From: CAZUVM01 sp964623885
GTDB taxonomy: Bacteria > Verrucomicrobiota > Verrucomicrobiia > Limisphaerales > UBA8199
Assembly (NCBI GenBank): GCA_964623885.1
Contig: CAZUVM010000009.1
Location: forward strand, 1-64,000
Reading direction: 5' to 3'
DNA: 64,000 bases
In this document: positions 55,011 through 64,000 of the stretch, in pieces
Layout: every line of letters starts with the position of its first letter
Position numbering within the stretch: the stretch's first letter is position 1
Position numbers and translations under genes: made by a program
The notes under the pieces: model-generated
The model's database searches: none
Seen by the model: the letters and a program-made list of their open reading frames with translations, nothing else
Told to the model about the DNA's origin: nothing

Positions 55011-55935
55011 ATTCTTCATCGCCGCAGTCGCCACGTTCTTCGGCCTGTTTGTGCTCGCGCCACTCATTGCGGCTTTCTGCCGTGCGTTCGGCGTTTATAC
55101 GATCGTACAGGAGCGCCAGTGCAAGGTTTTCATGCTGTTCGGAAAAGTGGCGCTGATTCTGGATGAACCAGGGCTGCATTTGCTTTGGTTGAAGCTTGGG
55201 TGGAAGGCGCCGCTAATCAATTGGATTGGCAAGTGCTATGCCCTGGATATGCGGCTGGATCAGGAATATCTGCGGAGCCAGCCAGTAAACTCGGAGGAAG
55301 GCGCGCCGATGGGTATTGGCATCTGGTACGAGATGTTCATCAGCGAACCTGTATCTTACTTATTCAAAAACGCAGACCCGCGCGGTTCCCTGGCGGCCAA
55401 CGTCAGCAATTCAACGGTGCGCTGCCTGAGCAATCTCAAGCTCGCCGATATGCTCGAAAACCGTCATGCGATGAGCCAAACCGTTCGCGCCGAAGTGTCT
55501 CCGAAGTCGCATGAATGGGGCTATCAACTCGGCTCGGTTTACATCCGCAAGGTTCACTTCCGCGACACGGGGATGATCAAGCAAATCGAGGAGAAAGTGG
55601 TGAACCGGTTGCGGCAGGTCACCTCAGCCATCAAACAGGACGGCGCTAACCAGGTCAGCATCATCACCAGCACCGCCGAACGCAGGGCCGCTATTGAGTT
55701 CGCCAAGGCTGCGGCCATGCGCCCGCACATCGTCGGCGCCGGTCTGCAGGCCATTGCCCGCGACTCGACTATTGCGCAAGCCATGTTCGACATCCTCGAA
55801 ACGCAACGGCTGCTTGATGGCGAAGCGGACATCACCTTGGTACCTCAAGGGAATGGTCTGCTGGCCGAATTGAGCGCCATCGAAGGCGGTTTTGGGAAGC
55901 AAGCGAGCGCTTCGGCTAAGAAGCCGACGAGCTGA
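55000..55935 (+). CDS. SPFH/band-7 domain membrane protein, second of pair
   Basis: A 311-aa SPFH protein with an N-terminal TM helix (about residues 3-26, FFIAAVATFFGLFVLAPLIAAF), then YTIVQERQCKVFMLFGKVALILDEPG typical of band-7 domains, and a helical C-terminal half. It overlaps the preceding gene by 11 bp. It ends 12 bp before the end of the NarL-type regulator on the opposite strand. Function is unknown. Confidence 0.86.
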   Translation: MVAKFFIAAVATFFGLFVLAPLIAAFCRAFGVYTIVQERQCKVFMLFGKVALILDEPGLHLLWLKLGWKAPLINWIGKCYALDMRLDQEYLRSQPVNSEEGAPMGIGIWYEMFISEPVSYLFKNADPRGSLAANVSNSTVRCLSNLKLADMLENRHAMSQTVRAEVSPKSHEWGYQLGSVYIRKVHFRDTGMIKQIEEKVVNRLRQVTSAIKQDGANQVSIITSTAERRAAIEFAKAAAMRPHIVGAGLQAIARDSTIAQAMFDILETQRLLDGEADITLVPQGNGLLAELSAIEGGFGKQASASAKKPTS

Positions 55936-55947
55936 TAAGCGATTGGT

Positions 55948-56631
55948 CTATAACCGCACGGGCGCGTGCGATTTGTCGGAGTGAGCCAGGTGCGTATATT
56001 TGGCCACGGCTTGCGCGCGGGAGCGAACCTGGAGTTTTTCGTACATCCGACGCACGTAGGTGTTTACCGTGGGGACGCTGATATTGAGCAACTCGGCGAT
56101 TTCCTTGTAGAGATAACCACGAGCGAGTAAGTCCAGGACCTCCTGCTCGCGCGGAGAAAGACCTTCGCCATCCGCCGACGCAGTTGGGCTGGGTTGGCTG
56201 AAGGATTGGACGACCTTACGCGCGATGTTGCTGGTCATGGGCGAACCGCCGCGGTGAACGTCTTCGAGCGCGCTGAGCAATTCCTGGCGTGGCGTTTGTT
56301 TGAGGAGATAGCCCGTGGCTCCGGCGGCTAGGGCATTGTAAATATGGTCCGCATCCTCGTAGACCGTCAACATGACAAACTGGGTGCCGGGCAGAACCGG
56401 CTTAAGCCGACGAACAGCTTCGACGCCGCTCATTCCCGGAAGGTTAATGTCCATCAAAACCACGTTGGGTTTTTTCTCCGCCAACTCGTGCAAGGCGCTT
56501 TCAGCGTCGCCCCATTCCCCTGTCAGGCGGAAGCCGGCGGTGCGGTTGACCCAGCCAGCTAGAATCTTCCTGGCTTGGGCATCATCCTCGACGATGGATA
56601 CGGCAATCGCCACAGTTTTTTTATAACTCAT
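55948..56631 (-). CDS. NarL/LuxR-family response regulator
   Basis: A 227-aa two-component regulator: receiver domain with acidic EDD (residues 15-17), phospho-acceptor D61 (VVLMDINLPGMSG) and LKQTP Lys; C-terminal LuxR helix-turn-helix (LSPREQEVLDLLARGYLYKEIAELLNISVPTVNTYVRR). It overlaps the histidine kinase gene by 4 bp (ATGA), so the pair is co-translated. Target genes are unknown. Confidence 0.95.
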   Translation of the reverse strand: MSYKKTVAIAVSIVEDDAQARKILAGWVNRTAGFRLTGEWGDAESALHELAEKKPNVVLMDINLPGMSGVEAVRRLKPVLPGTQFVMLTVYEDADHIYNALAAGATGYLLKQTPRQELLSALEDVHRGGSPMTSNIARKVVQSFSQPSPTASADGEGLSPREQEVLDLLARGYLYKEIAELLNISVPTVNTYVRRMYEKLQVRSRAQAVAKYTHLAHSDKSHAPVRL

Positions 56632-59600
56632 TGAGGCGAAATGTGATTGTCATGTGTTTTAATGACGTTTGTCGCCATTGTCACTTGAAGGCGAACGCGA
56701 GTGCCTTCCCCCGGGGCGGTGTCCCACTGCGCCCGGCCGCCGATTTCCTCGAGCCGCTTCCGCATGTTGAGGAGGCCATTGCCGCCGGACAGGCGCGCGG
56801 TATCTGAGGTTGAATTTACGTTGCCGCCGGGGCTCGCTGTGCTCCAAACCAGATTAGTTTTGTCGCCATATTCGAAACCCTGGCCGTTGTCTCCCACGAG
56901 CAAGGCAAACCCTCCCGGCTGGATCTCAAGCGCGATACGAACCTCGGTGGCCTGGGCATGCTTGACGACATTATTGAGCGCTTCTTTGAGCGCCAAAAAG
57001 ACGTTATGCCGCACTTCAGCGCTGACAGTCCACGACGGCAATTTAACCGGTACGTCAAGGCGGCATCGGACTCCGGACGAACTCAGGAAATGCTGGGCAA
57101 ACCGGCCCAGATAAGTGACGAGGCTGTCAAGGGTGTCATGTTTGGGATTTACGGCCCAAACAATTTCGTCCATGGCGCGGGTTAGCTCCCTTGAAGTCTG
57201 GTAGATTTGGTCCAGGTCTTCGGCCGCTTGCGGCTGACCATCGAGGTCGGCGCGGGCGGATTGGCTCAGCATGCTGATGCGGGTCAGGCTGGCGCCGAGA
57301 TCATCGTGAATGTCGCGCGCGATGCGTGCCCGCTCCCGTTCAAGGGCTCGCTGCCGTTCAAGCTGTTCGAGCTTACGGCGTTCACGGCGGCGCGCTACCA
57401 AAAGCACGGCGGCGCCGACCGACGCAGCCCCGGCTGCCAGACCCGCGCCTTTGAACCACCACGTCTGCCAGAAGAACGGCAGCACCGTGATGGCGAGCGT
57501 TGCGCCGGTTTCGTTCCAGACATCGTCATCATTGCAGGCAATCACCCGGAACGTGTAATCCGCAGGCGGCAAATAGCTGTAAGGAGCCACGCGGCGCGTG
57601 CCCGCTTGCACCCAGTCCGGATCCAGTCCTTCCAATTGGTACTTGAAACGCACTTTGCCCGGCGCGCGAAAACTCAGGGCGGCGTATTGGAACTCGAATT
57701 GGTGACCGCCGGGCTTAATCCGCAGCCGCTCGGGATGCTTGTCGTTCAAAGGCCTTTCGACGGCGGCTGCGAGCTGCGTGGGTGCGACGGGCACGTTGTC
57801 GACGATCACCTCTTCGATTTGCACCGGCGGCCTGGCGGTGTTCGTGGTGACGTTCAGGGGGTCGATGACGGCCAGGCCTTTGGTGGTGGGGAACCAAAGC
57901 CGGCCTTCGGTGTCGCGGCAGGCCCCCGGCTGGAACCCGCCCGTGCAGGCAGTTGAAGCCAGCCCCTCTTCTTTGGCAAAATTCAGGCAACGCACGGCAG
58001 CGCTTTGACCGTCAGCGCAGCGGTTCAAATCCGCTTTGTCAACGCGCAGTATGCCAGCTTGTGAACCGAGCCAGAAGTTTCCCGCGCCGTCATCCACAAT
58101 ATGATATATAATCCTGCTCGGCAGGCCCTGGCGGTCGTTGATGGTCGCGAACCGTTCCTGCTTGAAACGGGTAAGGCCATTGTCTGCCGTCCCAATCCAA
58201 AGCGCGCCGTCCGAATCTGCATACAAACACTCAATCTGGTCGCTGCCAAGTCCGTCCGCGCGCCGGTATTGTTTCAACCTCTTGCCTTGCAGCCTTCCGA
58301 GACCTCCTCCCGACATGCCGAACCAGAGCGTGCCATCCTTGGCTTCAGTGATGCTGCGAACATCCGGATTAACGAGGCGATCTTCGCCGGCAAACCACGT
58401 CAGCCGGTCATTCTCATATTTGTACAGCCCGTTTCGTGTCCCTATCCAGAGTCCGCCCTCGTGCCCTTCGTACAATGACAGCACCGCGGCGGTGATCCGA
58501 TCCAAATCGCCCGGCGACTCGAACTGCTGACCCTTGTGCACCATCAGGCCGCCGCCCCAGGTCCCGACGTAGAGCTTCCTGGCTTTCGTTTCCAAAACCG
58601 ACCATACATACGGGTTGCTGATTCCGTTCGTCACGGTGAAGCGCGACCACTGTTTTCCTTCGTAGCGATAGAGCCCGGCACCCTCAGTGCCGACCCAGGC
58701 CGAGCCGTCGGGCTCCACGGCAAAGGAAAGCACCAGGTAGCCTTGCCAGCGATCGGGCGCTTCCAGCATCTGCACCTTGCGCGGCCGCAGGCCGTCGAAC
58801 CCGGCTCCGTTGCCAATCCAGATGTTCCCTTCGTGATCCTCGCATACCGAGCGCACCCAATTATGAGAAAGTCCTTCGCTGAGGCCGAAATGGTCCGACT
58901 GGCCGCCGGGAAAGAGCCGGTAGATTCCCTCCCGCAAGCTTCCAATGATCAATTCGCCCGCCCGGGTTTCCATAAAGGTGGCGACGGCACCCGGCGTCGC
59001 CGGTTCAATTGGGAACCCTGGCGTCCAACGTCCTTGGCGCCATTTCCGAACCTGGCCGTTCCCCAGCAGCCACATGCCACCATCCCGAGCGGGAGCCACC
59101 CGCTCGAAAAAAATGCTCGGATCTGCACCACCAAGAGGGCATGGCGTCCAATTGCCCTGTTGCAGCGTCGCTACTGCGCCGTTGGCGACGACCCAGATTT
59201 GTCCGTTATTCGCCCGCGCCATGGACACCTTGCGTGTGGGCGATGCGCCGCCAGGTACGTCTATCGGTCGCCCGTCCCGCACGCGGAACAGTTTTCCCGA
59301 ATCATACAAAACCCACAGATCGGCCGCTTCGTCGCAGGCGATTGCCTCTATCACCCCATGTTGGCCCTCCGGCAGCCGGATGGGCGTGAATTGTCCTTCT
59401 GCAAAACGGGTGAGCTGGCCGGTCTCATGGCCAATCCAGAGCGCGCCGGAAGGGTCCTCATATAAGCTCGTGATAAGACCGTTAACCAAACTGCCCCCCG
59501 TGTTACCCGAATCAAACACCGTCACGCGCACGCCGTCAAACCGCACCAGGCCGTGATAAGTGCCCAGCCACAAATATCCGTCGTGGGTTTGGAGGAGCGA

Positions 59601-59807
59601 CGTGACTGAGCCTTGTTCCCAGGATTTGTCTGCCTGCCAGATTTCGTAGGGTTGGCGCCAGGAGCCCAGTGCCGGGCCGTTGGGCTGCGGGGACGAAACC
59701 GGTGAAATTTCGGCGACCACATGTGTGCGAACAGCGATCCCTAGTAGCAGCACCATCCACAATCGTGATCGGCGGTTCAGAATTTGGCGTGCCAGGGGCA
59801 AGACCAC
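56628..59807 (-). CDS. Sensor histidine kinase with Reg_prop beta-propeller and Y_Y_Y domain
   Basis: A large sensor kinase: signal/TM start, periplasmic two-component-regulator propeller repeats (DGYLWLGTYHGLVRFDG, GALWIGHETGQLTRF, NIWIGNGAGFDGLR, GTLWFGMSGGGLGRL), a Y_Y_Y domain (LRIKPGGHQFEFQYAALSF...FKYQLEGLDPDWVQAG), one TM helix, then a HisKA_3 dimerisation domain with phospho-His H834 (IARDIHDDLGASL) and an HATPase (ALNNVVKHAQAT, LVGDNGQGF). Such sensors often respond to polysaccharide fragments. The GTG at 59807 is chosen because a basic n-region and hydrophobic core follow; TTG starts further up and an ATG at 59756 are alternatives. Confidence 0.88.
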   Translation of the reverse strand: MVLPLARQILNRRSRLWMVLLLGIAVRTHVVAEISPVSSPQPNGPALGSWRQPYEIWQADKSWEQGSVTSLLQTHDGYLWLGTYHGLVRFDGVRVTVFDSGNTGGSLVNGLITSLYEDPSGALWIGHETGQLTRFAEGQFTPIRLPEGQHGVIEAIACDEAADLWVLYDSGKLFRVRDGRPIDVPGGASPTRKVSMARANNGQIWVVANGAVATLQQGNWTPCPLGGADPSIFFERVAPARDGGMWLLGNGQVRKWRQGRWTPGFPIEPATPGAVATFMETRAGELIIGSLREGIYRLFPGGQSDHFGLSEGLSHNWVRSVCEDHEGNIWIGNGAGFDGLRPRKVQMLEAPDRWQGYLVLSFAVEPDGSAWVGTEGAGLYRYEGKQWSRFTVTNGISNPYVWSVLETKARKLYVGTWGGGLMVHKGQQFESPGDLDRITAAVLSLYEGHEGGLWIGTRNGLYKYENDRLTWFAGEDRLVNPDVRSITEAKDGTLWFGMSGGGLGRLQGKRLKQYRRADGLGSDQIECLYADSDGALWIGTADNGLTRFKQERFATINDRQGLPSRIIYHIVDDGAGNFWLGSQAGILRVDKADLNRCADGQSAAVRCLNFAKEEGLASTACTGGFQPGACRDTEGRLWFPTTKGLAVIDPLNVTTNTARPPVQIEEVIVDNVPVAPTQLAAAVERPLNDKHPERLRIKPGGHQFEFQYAALSFRAPGKVRFKYQLEGLDPDWVQAGTRRVAPYSYLPPADYTFRVIACNDDDVWNETGATLAITVLPFFWQTWWFKGAGLAAGAASVGAAVLLVARRRERRKLEQLERQRALERERARIARDIHDDLGASLTRISMLSQSARADLDGQPQAAEDLDQIYQTSRELTRAMDEIVWAVNPKHDTLDSLVTYLGRFAQHFLSSSGVRCRLDVPVKLPSWTVSAEVRHNVFLALKEALNNVVKHAQATEVRIALEIQPGGFALLVGDNGQGFEYGDKTNLVWSTASPGGNVNSTSDTARLSGGNGLLNMRKRLEEIGGRAQWDTAPGEGTRVRLQVTMATNVIKTHDNHISPQ

Positions 59808-60038
59808 AGCCAATTGTGTTCTTTCGGTCCCGCGATGGCAAGAATGGGAATGGGGAAGGATTATTAGATTAGTGGATTGACGAACCAGTGTTGCATTTCT
59901 GGATACCAATGCTGGCTACTGGATGCTGGATTCTGCATGGTGCAAGAAGGCCAAGTGAGCAACAGGTGGTTGCCAGGCCGGATCCTGTGTGCATGCCCCT
60001 TGAACTACGTCCAAATTGCATGTTTTACGCATCACGCA

Positions 60039-60833
60039 TCACCGTTTGGCGCTGGGGTCGCCGGTGGGCGGCGGGGCATGATCGGTTTCGGCGGGAGGGC
60101 CAAGTAACCGAGTGAGGATAGGTTTCAGGGCATCGGCCCAGAGCTGATAGCCCTTGAGGGTTGGGTGAATTTTGTCGGAATTCATCATGCCGGATAACAG
60201 GCGGCCGTCCGCATCGGCTATCTTGTCATTGAGGCTGAGGAACTGGACCTGCTTTCCGTCTGCCAACGCGGCGATCTTCTCATTGATTTGGTTGATTGTG
60301 GGAATAACCGCGAGGTTATCGTTGCGTGGTAGAATGGCCATGAGGATGACGGTCGCGGTCGGCGCTTTTTGCTGACAAACGATGAGGAGTTCCTTTATGC
60401 CTGAGGCGATGTAGGCGACCTTCGCGGAATCTCCGGGTAAGGAGCCTACGTTGTTAATCCCCGCCATCAAAACGATGACTTTTGGATTCACACCGTCGAG
60501 CTCACCGTTTTCCATGCGCCAGAGAATGTTCTCGATGCGGTCGGCGCCCCAGCCAAAATTGCCGGCATTCCAGCCAAAGAAATTGGTTTTCCAGTTTTGG
60601 AGAAACGACGGGTAGTCAGTGGCACCCCAACGCCGGGTAATGGAATCGCCAAGGAAGTAAACGTCGATGCCACCTTGTTTAGCTTTCTGCAGCAATTGCT
60701 CGTGAGCAAGGCGCGAGTTGGCGTCATTTCGAGGAATGGGCCGAACGGGCCGCGGCTTAGTTTCTTGGGCCAGGAGCAATCCGGCGAGGAGCACGGATGC
60801 GGCGAGCAAACAGCAAAAACGCAGAAAGCTCAT
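60039..60833 (-). CDS. GDSL/SGNH-hydrolase family esterase, exported
   Basis: A 264-aa SGNH hydrolase: signal peptide (FLRFCCLLAASVLLAGLLLAQ), block I FLGDSITRRW with the catalytic Ser, block II FGWGADRIENI (Gly), block III MAGINNVG (Asn), and block V DKIHPTLKGYQLWA (Asp-His). It is the PAF-acetylhydrolase-like type and probably deacetylates exported carbohydrates (inference). It lies 16 bp downstream of a CE15-type esterase on the same strand, so both may debranch xylan-type material. The ATG at 60833 is used. Confidence 0.9.
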   Translation of the reverse strand: MSFLRFCCLLAASVLLAGLLLAQETKPRPVRPIPRNDANSRLAHEQLLQKAKQGGIDVYFLGDSITRRWGATDYPSFLQNWKTNFFGWNAGNFGWGADRIENILWRMENGELDGVNPKVIVLMAGINNVGSLPGDSAKVAYIASGIKELLIVCQQKAPTATVILMAILPRNDNLAVIPTINQINEKIAALADGKQVQFLSLNDKIADADGRLLSGMMNSDKIHPTLKGYQLWADALKPILTRLLGPPAETDHAPPPTGDPSAKR

Positions 60834-60849
60834 AGCAGTGAATGAAACT

Positions 60850-62349
60850 TCATTTAGATGCGTCGGCGGACGCGGGCGGAGAATGGTGGATGAACTTATC
60901 GGCCCAGGCGATGAAGTATTTGATGTTAGAGCGATCTTCATGACCGCCATCATGCTGGCGCCACGCCAGTTCTCCGTCGAGCAGGCCCGTGTTGACCGGA
61001 GGCATTTTTGCTGTGCGGTAATCCTCCCGCACACCCAAATCGTGGGCGTCCAAAAGACGGAAAACCGGTCCGGCAGCAATGGTGGCCATATAACTGCCTT
61101 GCTGATCGAGCCAATTGGCGTCGCCGCGTTCTGGCACGCCGTAGCTGATGAAGGTGAGCCGGGGAGCGCACAAGGCAATGAGCATGTGAGCGTCCACTGG
61201 CAGGTCGCGGGCATTCTCGCTGCCAAACGAGGCCTCGGCCGCCCCGTATTTCAGGAAATTGCCGGCCATCCAATGGTATTCGCCGGAGCCGGTAAGGTTT
61301 TCGACCGCTTCGCCGAAATTGCGGCGGTGGAGTTTGGCCCCGCCTTCGCCCGAGGAGCCCACGAGCACCATGGCGAATCGCGGTTCGAAAGCCATCGTGA
61401 CCAGCGCGGCTTTGCCATAGCGCGAAACCCCTTCGATGCCGACGTGCTTCGCATCAATGGCGGGATCCGTTTCAAGATAGTCGAGTCCTCGGGCTGCACC
61501 CCAGGCCCAGGCTCGCAGCGAGCCCCAATCGTCGGGCTTGCGCGACTGGCCTCTGTTAACGAGCCCAATGATCCCCTTGGTCAGACCGGCGCCGTTATCT
61601 GCCTGAATGCTGCCGGGGATAATGGTGGCGTAACCCCAACCGGCGGCCAGGAGTTGCTCGGTAGAAGGCGGATCTTTGAACGGGCCGCCGAATTCGCGGA
61701 AGCGATTGGTAGGCACGGGTGAACCAGCCTGCCGCGGCATACCATCACCGCCAAACCCGCCGAACATCATGAGCGTCGGCACAGGGCCTTTACCGTTCGC
61801 CGGAGTCACCACGGTCATGCGGATGTCGACAGTGATTGCAGGACAGGTGGAGTTATCGACGTGTCCGACTAGTTGTTTTCCGTTGGCTGCCAATTTACCG
61901 ACCACACCATCGGTGATGTTGGACATCACGGTCCAGGTAGCCTTCGGCACATCTTTCGGCACTCTGCCGATAACTTCGCGCTCGAAATCTTCGACGATTT
62001 CAGGCCGGCGCTGTTTCCACCACATCTCCGGGGTGGTCACTTTCTTGCCGTTTTTGAGCGTGAGGAGATCGGGCAAATCGGGAAAGGGATTGGCTTTTGC
62101 GGGATCGTAATTGGCGGAATTGGTTGAGCCAGGTTGTCCGCTGGGCCCGGGCCGCAGTCGGACAATGCCCAACTGTTCCATCATATTGCGGTGGTCCTGT
62201 GCCGTGGTCCAATTGAGTGGTGCCATAGCGCTGGTGTCGGTGGGAGCCGGCGATGCCTGGTTTTGACCGGTCACCACGACAGGAGCGAAGAGGATGACAG
62301 GCAGACTGAGAGAGAGGGAGTAAGCGAGGCGAGTCCGGAATTTAATCAT
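60850..62349 (-). CDS. CE15-like glucuronoyl methylesterase/acetylxylan-esterase-type alpha/beta hydrolase
   Basis: A 499-aa exported alpha/beta hydrolase with a signal peptide (LAYSLSLSLPVILFAPVVVTG). The nucleophile elbow is GVSRYGKAAL, matching the GCSR-x-GK motif of CE15 glucuronoyl esterases (first Cys replaced by Val). The C-terminal HDGGHEDRSN probably holds the catalytic His; the acid residue is unclear. It cleaves ester links between lignin and glucuronoxylan in related enzymes. ATG at 62349. It is upstream of the SGNH esterase and probably in one operon with it. Confidence 0.85.
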   Translation of the reverse strand: MIKFRTRLAYSLSLSLPVILFAPVVVTGQNQASPAPTDTSAMAPLNWTTAQDHRNMMEQLGIVRLRPGPSGQPGSTNSANYDPAKANPFPDLPDLLTLKNGKKVTTPEMWWKQRRPEIVEDFEREVIGRVPKDVPKATWTVMSNITDGVVGKLAANGKQLVGHVDNSTCPAITVDIRMTVVTPANGKGPVPTLMMFGGFGGDGMPRQAGSPVPTNRFREFGGPFKDPPSTEQLLAAGWGYATIIPGSIQADNGAGLTKGIIGLVNRGQSRKPDDWGSLRAWAWGAARGLDYLETDPAIDAKHVGIEGVSRYGKAALVTMAFEPRFAMVLVGSSGEGGAKLHRRNFGEAVENLTGSGEYHWMAGNFLKYGAAEASFGSENARDLPVDAHMLIALCAPRLTFISYGVPERGDANWLDQQGSYMATIAAGPVFRLLDAHDLGVREDYRTAKMPPVNTGLLDGELAWRQHDGGHEDRSNIKYFIAWADKFIHHSPPASADASK

Positions 62350-62589
62350 AGGTTGCGAATGGCAGCGGCCAATCATTCAGTTTTGTGACGCTGAGACTGC
62401 ATCAGCCAAATGGCAGCAAGACTCTGCCAAAACCCGCAGGCGAGGGCGCCCGCGCTACGAGTGCTGTCGGTGACAGATCATTCTTAGGGGTTCATGGCTG
62501 GATTGTCCAGACGTGGAATGAGCGCTAGACGGCATTGGGGGGACAATCGTTCTGGCATTTTCGGCGACAATCGGTACGTTGGGCGCGAA

Positions 62590-63789
62590 ATGGCGCAGCG
62601 ATTCAATTCGATCGAGGCCGTGGTCGCCGACGTTCAAAAGGGCAAGATGGTGATCGTGGTCGATGATGCCGACCGTGAAAACGAGGGCGACCTGATCATG
62701 GCGGCACAGTTTGTGACGCCCGAGGCGGTGAATTTCATGGCCAAGCATGGGCGGGGTCTCATTTGCGCGCCGACGACATCGGAGCGGCTGCAGCAGCTTG
62801 GGATTGAGCGGATGGTGCGGCAGAATCGCGAGACGTTCAAAACAGATTTCCAGATCAGCGTGGATGCGGCGCGCGGGATTACTACGGGGATCAGCGCGGC
62901 CGATCGGGCGGAAACCATCCGGATTATGGCCGAACCGACAGCGGTGCCCGAGGACCTGGTGCAGCCAGGGCACGTGTTTCCGTTGCGGGCACGTCCGGGT
63001 GGTGTATTGCAGCGGGCGGGTCATACTGAGGCGGCGGTGGACCTAGTGCGGTTGGCGGGTGCGCGCCCCATCGGTGTCATTTGTGAGATCATGAGCGACG
63101 ATGGCTCGATGGCGCGGTTGTCGGAGCTGGCCGGCTTTGCCAAAAAACATCGGCTGAAGATTTGCACGATCGCCGATTTGATTCAGTTTCGCCGTACCCG
63201 TGAGAAGTTGGTTGAGCGCATCGAAGTGGTGAAGCTCCCGACGGAATACGGCGATTTCAACTTATATCTGTATAAGTCCAAGCTGGACAATCAGCATCAC
63301 CTGGCGCTGGTGTGCGGGGACGTGGCTGGCGTGCGCAATGTGCTGGTGCGCGTGCACAGCGAATGTTTGACGGGGGACGTGTTCGGGTCGCACCGGTGCG
63401 ATTGCGGGCCGCAGTTGCACCAGGCAATGCGACAGGTGGCGGAGGCGGGCTGTGGAGTGGTGGTCTACATGCGGCAGGAAGGACGTGGCATCGGCCTGGC
63501 GCCGAAGATCAAGGCGTATAAGCTGCAGGAGCAAGGTTACGATACAGTTGAGGCCAACCAGAAGCTGGGGTTTGAGATGGACCTGCGCGAGTATGGTTTG
63601 GGAGCGCAAATCCTGGCCGACCTGGGCCTGCGGACGATTCGGTTGTTGACGAATAATCCTCGCAAGGTAGTGGGCCTCGAAGGGTACGGGCTAAAAATCG
63701 TCGAGCAGGTGCCGATCAAGGTGAAGCCGAATCCACACAACTTGCGATATTTGGAGACCAAGCGAGAGAAACTGGGGCATTTGCTTTGA
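62590..63789 (+). CDS. ribBA: Bifunctional 3,4-dihydroxy-2-butanone-4-phosphate synthase/GTP cyclohydrolase II
   Basis: Supplies both precursors of riboflavin. The N-terminal half (FNSIEAVVADVQKGKMVIVVDDADRENEGDLIMAA) is the RibB domain with its acidic metal motif; the second half (SECLTGDVFGSHRCDCGPQ; MRQEGRGIGLAPKIKAY) is the RibA GTP cyclohydrolase II with its zinc cysteines. Length 399 aa is standard. The ATG at 62590 agrees with family starts; a longer frame to 62494 is not homologous. No FMN riboswitch was seen upstream. ribH starts 90 bp downstream. Confidence 0.95.
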   Translation: MAQRFNSIEAVVADVQKGKMVIVVDDADRENEGDLIMAAQFVTPEAVNFMAKHGRGLICAPTTSERLQQLGIERMVRQNRETFKTDFQISVDAARGITTGISAADRAETIRIMAEPTAVPEDLVQPGHVFPLRARPGGVLQRAGHTEAAVDLVRLAGARPIGVICEIMSDDGSMARLSELAGFAKKHRLKICTIADLIQFRRTREKLVERIEVVKLPTEYGDFNLYLYKSKLDNQHHLALVCGDVAGVRNVLVRVHSECLTGDVFGSHRCDCGPQLHQAMRQVAEAGCGVVVYMRQEGRGIGLAPKIKAYKLQEQGYDTVEANQKLGFEMDLREYGLGAQILADLGLRTIRLLTNNPRKVVGLEGYGLKIVEQVPIKVKPNPHNLRYLETKREKLGHLL

Positions 63790-63878
63790 GGAGTAGAGAA
63801 GGAAACCAAAGATGCACGGCAGTGAACGTGAAACGTGATGCGTGAACATGATGCCCTTCACCTCGGCTAGCTCATTCG

Positions 63879-64000
63879 ATGCTAAAAGCGATTAGGCAAA
63901 AAAAAGTAACAGCACGCGACGCAGCGTTCGCAATCGTCGCTTCACAATACAATGCGAAATACGTGGACGCGATGGTCCGCGCTGCCGAGACGGAACTCAA
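63879..64000 (+). CDS. ribH: 6,7-dimethyl-8-ribityllumazine synthase, partial (cut by window end)
   Basis: Only the N-terminal 40 codons are inside the window. The encoded FAIVASQYNAKYVDAMVRAAETEL matches the start of lumazine synthase (FAIV-x-S-xx-N-xx-(I/Y)V). It follows ribBA in the same direction with a gap of 89 bp, as expected for a rib operon. The ATG at 63879 is the natural start; the gene continues beyond base 64000. Confidence 0.82.
   Translation, partial: MLKAIRQKKVTARDAAFAIVASQYNAKYVDAMVRAAETEL

Noticed and set aside
62350..62590. Possible FMN riboswitch upstream of ribBA
   Set aside because: None of the conserved FMN-aptamer blocks is present; there is only a short 8-bp inverted repeat (gattgtcc/ggacaatc).
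1..64000. CRISPR array, prophage or rRNA operon
   Set aside because: No regularly spaced direct repeats, no phage structural genes and no rRNA-like sequence were seen on either strand.

Overview
The window looks like chromosomal DNA of a free-living Gram-negative bacterium, most likely a member of the Verrucomicrobiota (Pedosphaera/Limisphaera-like). This is inferred from gene content, not from a marker gene. The pointers are a TonB/ExbB/ExbD system with a large outer-membrane receptor, a DUF1080 protein next to a Tat-exported sugar isomerase, secreted GH51 and CE15-like carbohydrate enzymes, PIG-L and GDSL hydrolases, a Reg_prop sensor kinase, Ku, and Mpl. Base composition is moderately GC-rich throughout. 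No rRNA, tRNA or CRISPR array was seen.

Layout. 1-3.7 kb: four genes with 4-bp overlaps (three Rossmann reductase/epimerase-like proteins and a fatty-acid-desaturase-like membrane protein). 3.9-15.3 kb: a long co-directional membrane locus with an ABC-2 permease carrying an EF-hand-like loop, three consecutive SPFH/band-7 (HflK/HflC-like) proteins, a P1B metal ATPase, an ABC ATPase, a second ABC-2 permease and a membrane-anchored TPR-like protein. 15.5-24.5 kb: housekeeping genes (mpl, asd, mnmE, a type IA topoisomerase) with a GH51 arabinofuranosidase behind mnmE. 24.4-25.9 kb: a four-helix-bundle (S23/IVP-type) gene enclosed by hexamer-based inverted repeats lies between the topoisomerase and a XerC/D-type recombinase; it coincides with the topoisomerase stop codon and leaves the recombinase without an obvious start codon. 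26-32.7 kb: coiled-coil protein, two ExbD, ExbB and TonB, divergent from a 1000-aa TonB-dependent receptor, which is followed by a terminator, a miniature plug-like secreted protein and a weak cobalamin-riboswitch-like segment.

33-44 kb: accessory and envelope genes: PIG-L deacetylase, signal peptidase I, a HigB/HigA toxin-antitoxin pair with a palindromic candidate operator, uppP, small lipoproteins, a compact restriction-modification-like pair (D12 adenine methylase plus a 132-aa PD-(D/E)XK protein), a class V aminotransferase, and the DUF1080/isomerase pair. 44-53.7 kb: Ku diverges from an AddA-type helicase-nuclease, which converges on a 1718-aa TPR protein with an embedded papain/C39-like domain. 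54-60 kb: a second pair of SPFH proteins, then a NarL-type regulator and a Reg_prop/Y_Y_Y histidine kinase on the opposite strand. 60-64 kb: SGNH hydrolase and CE15-like esterase, then ribBA and the start of ribH.

Intergenic regions carry several palindromic or repeat elements: a dispersed repeat with the core GCGAGCGGGGACCGCTCGC in two copies, a roughly 96-bp MITE-like element, and tandem hairpins. Everything was read by eye. Family assignments rest on motifs, and no database search was possible.
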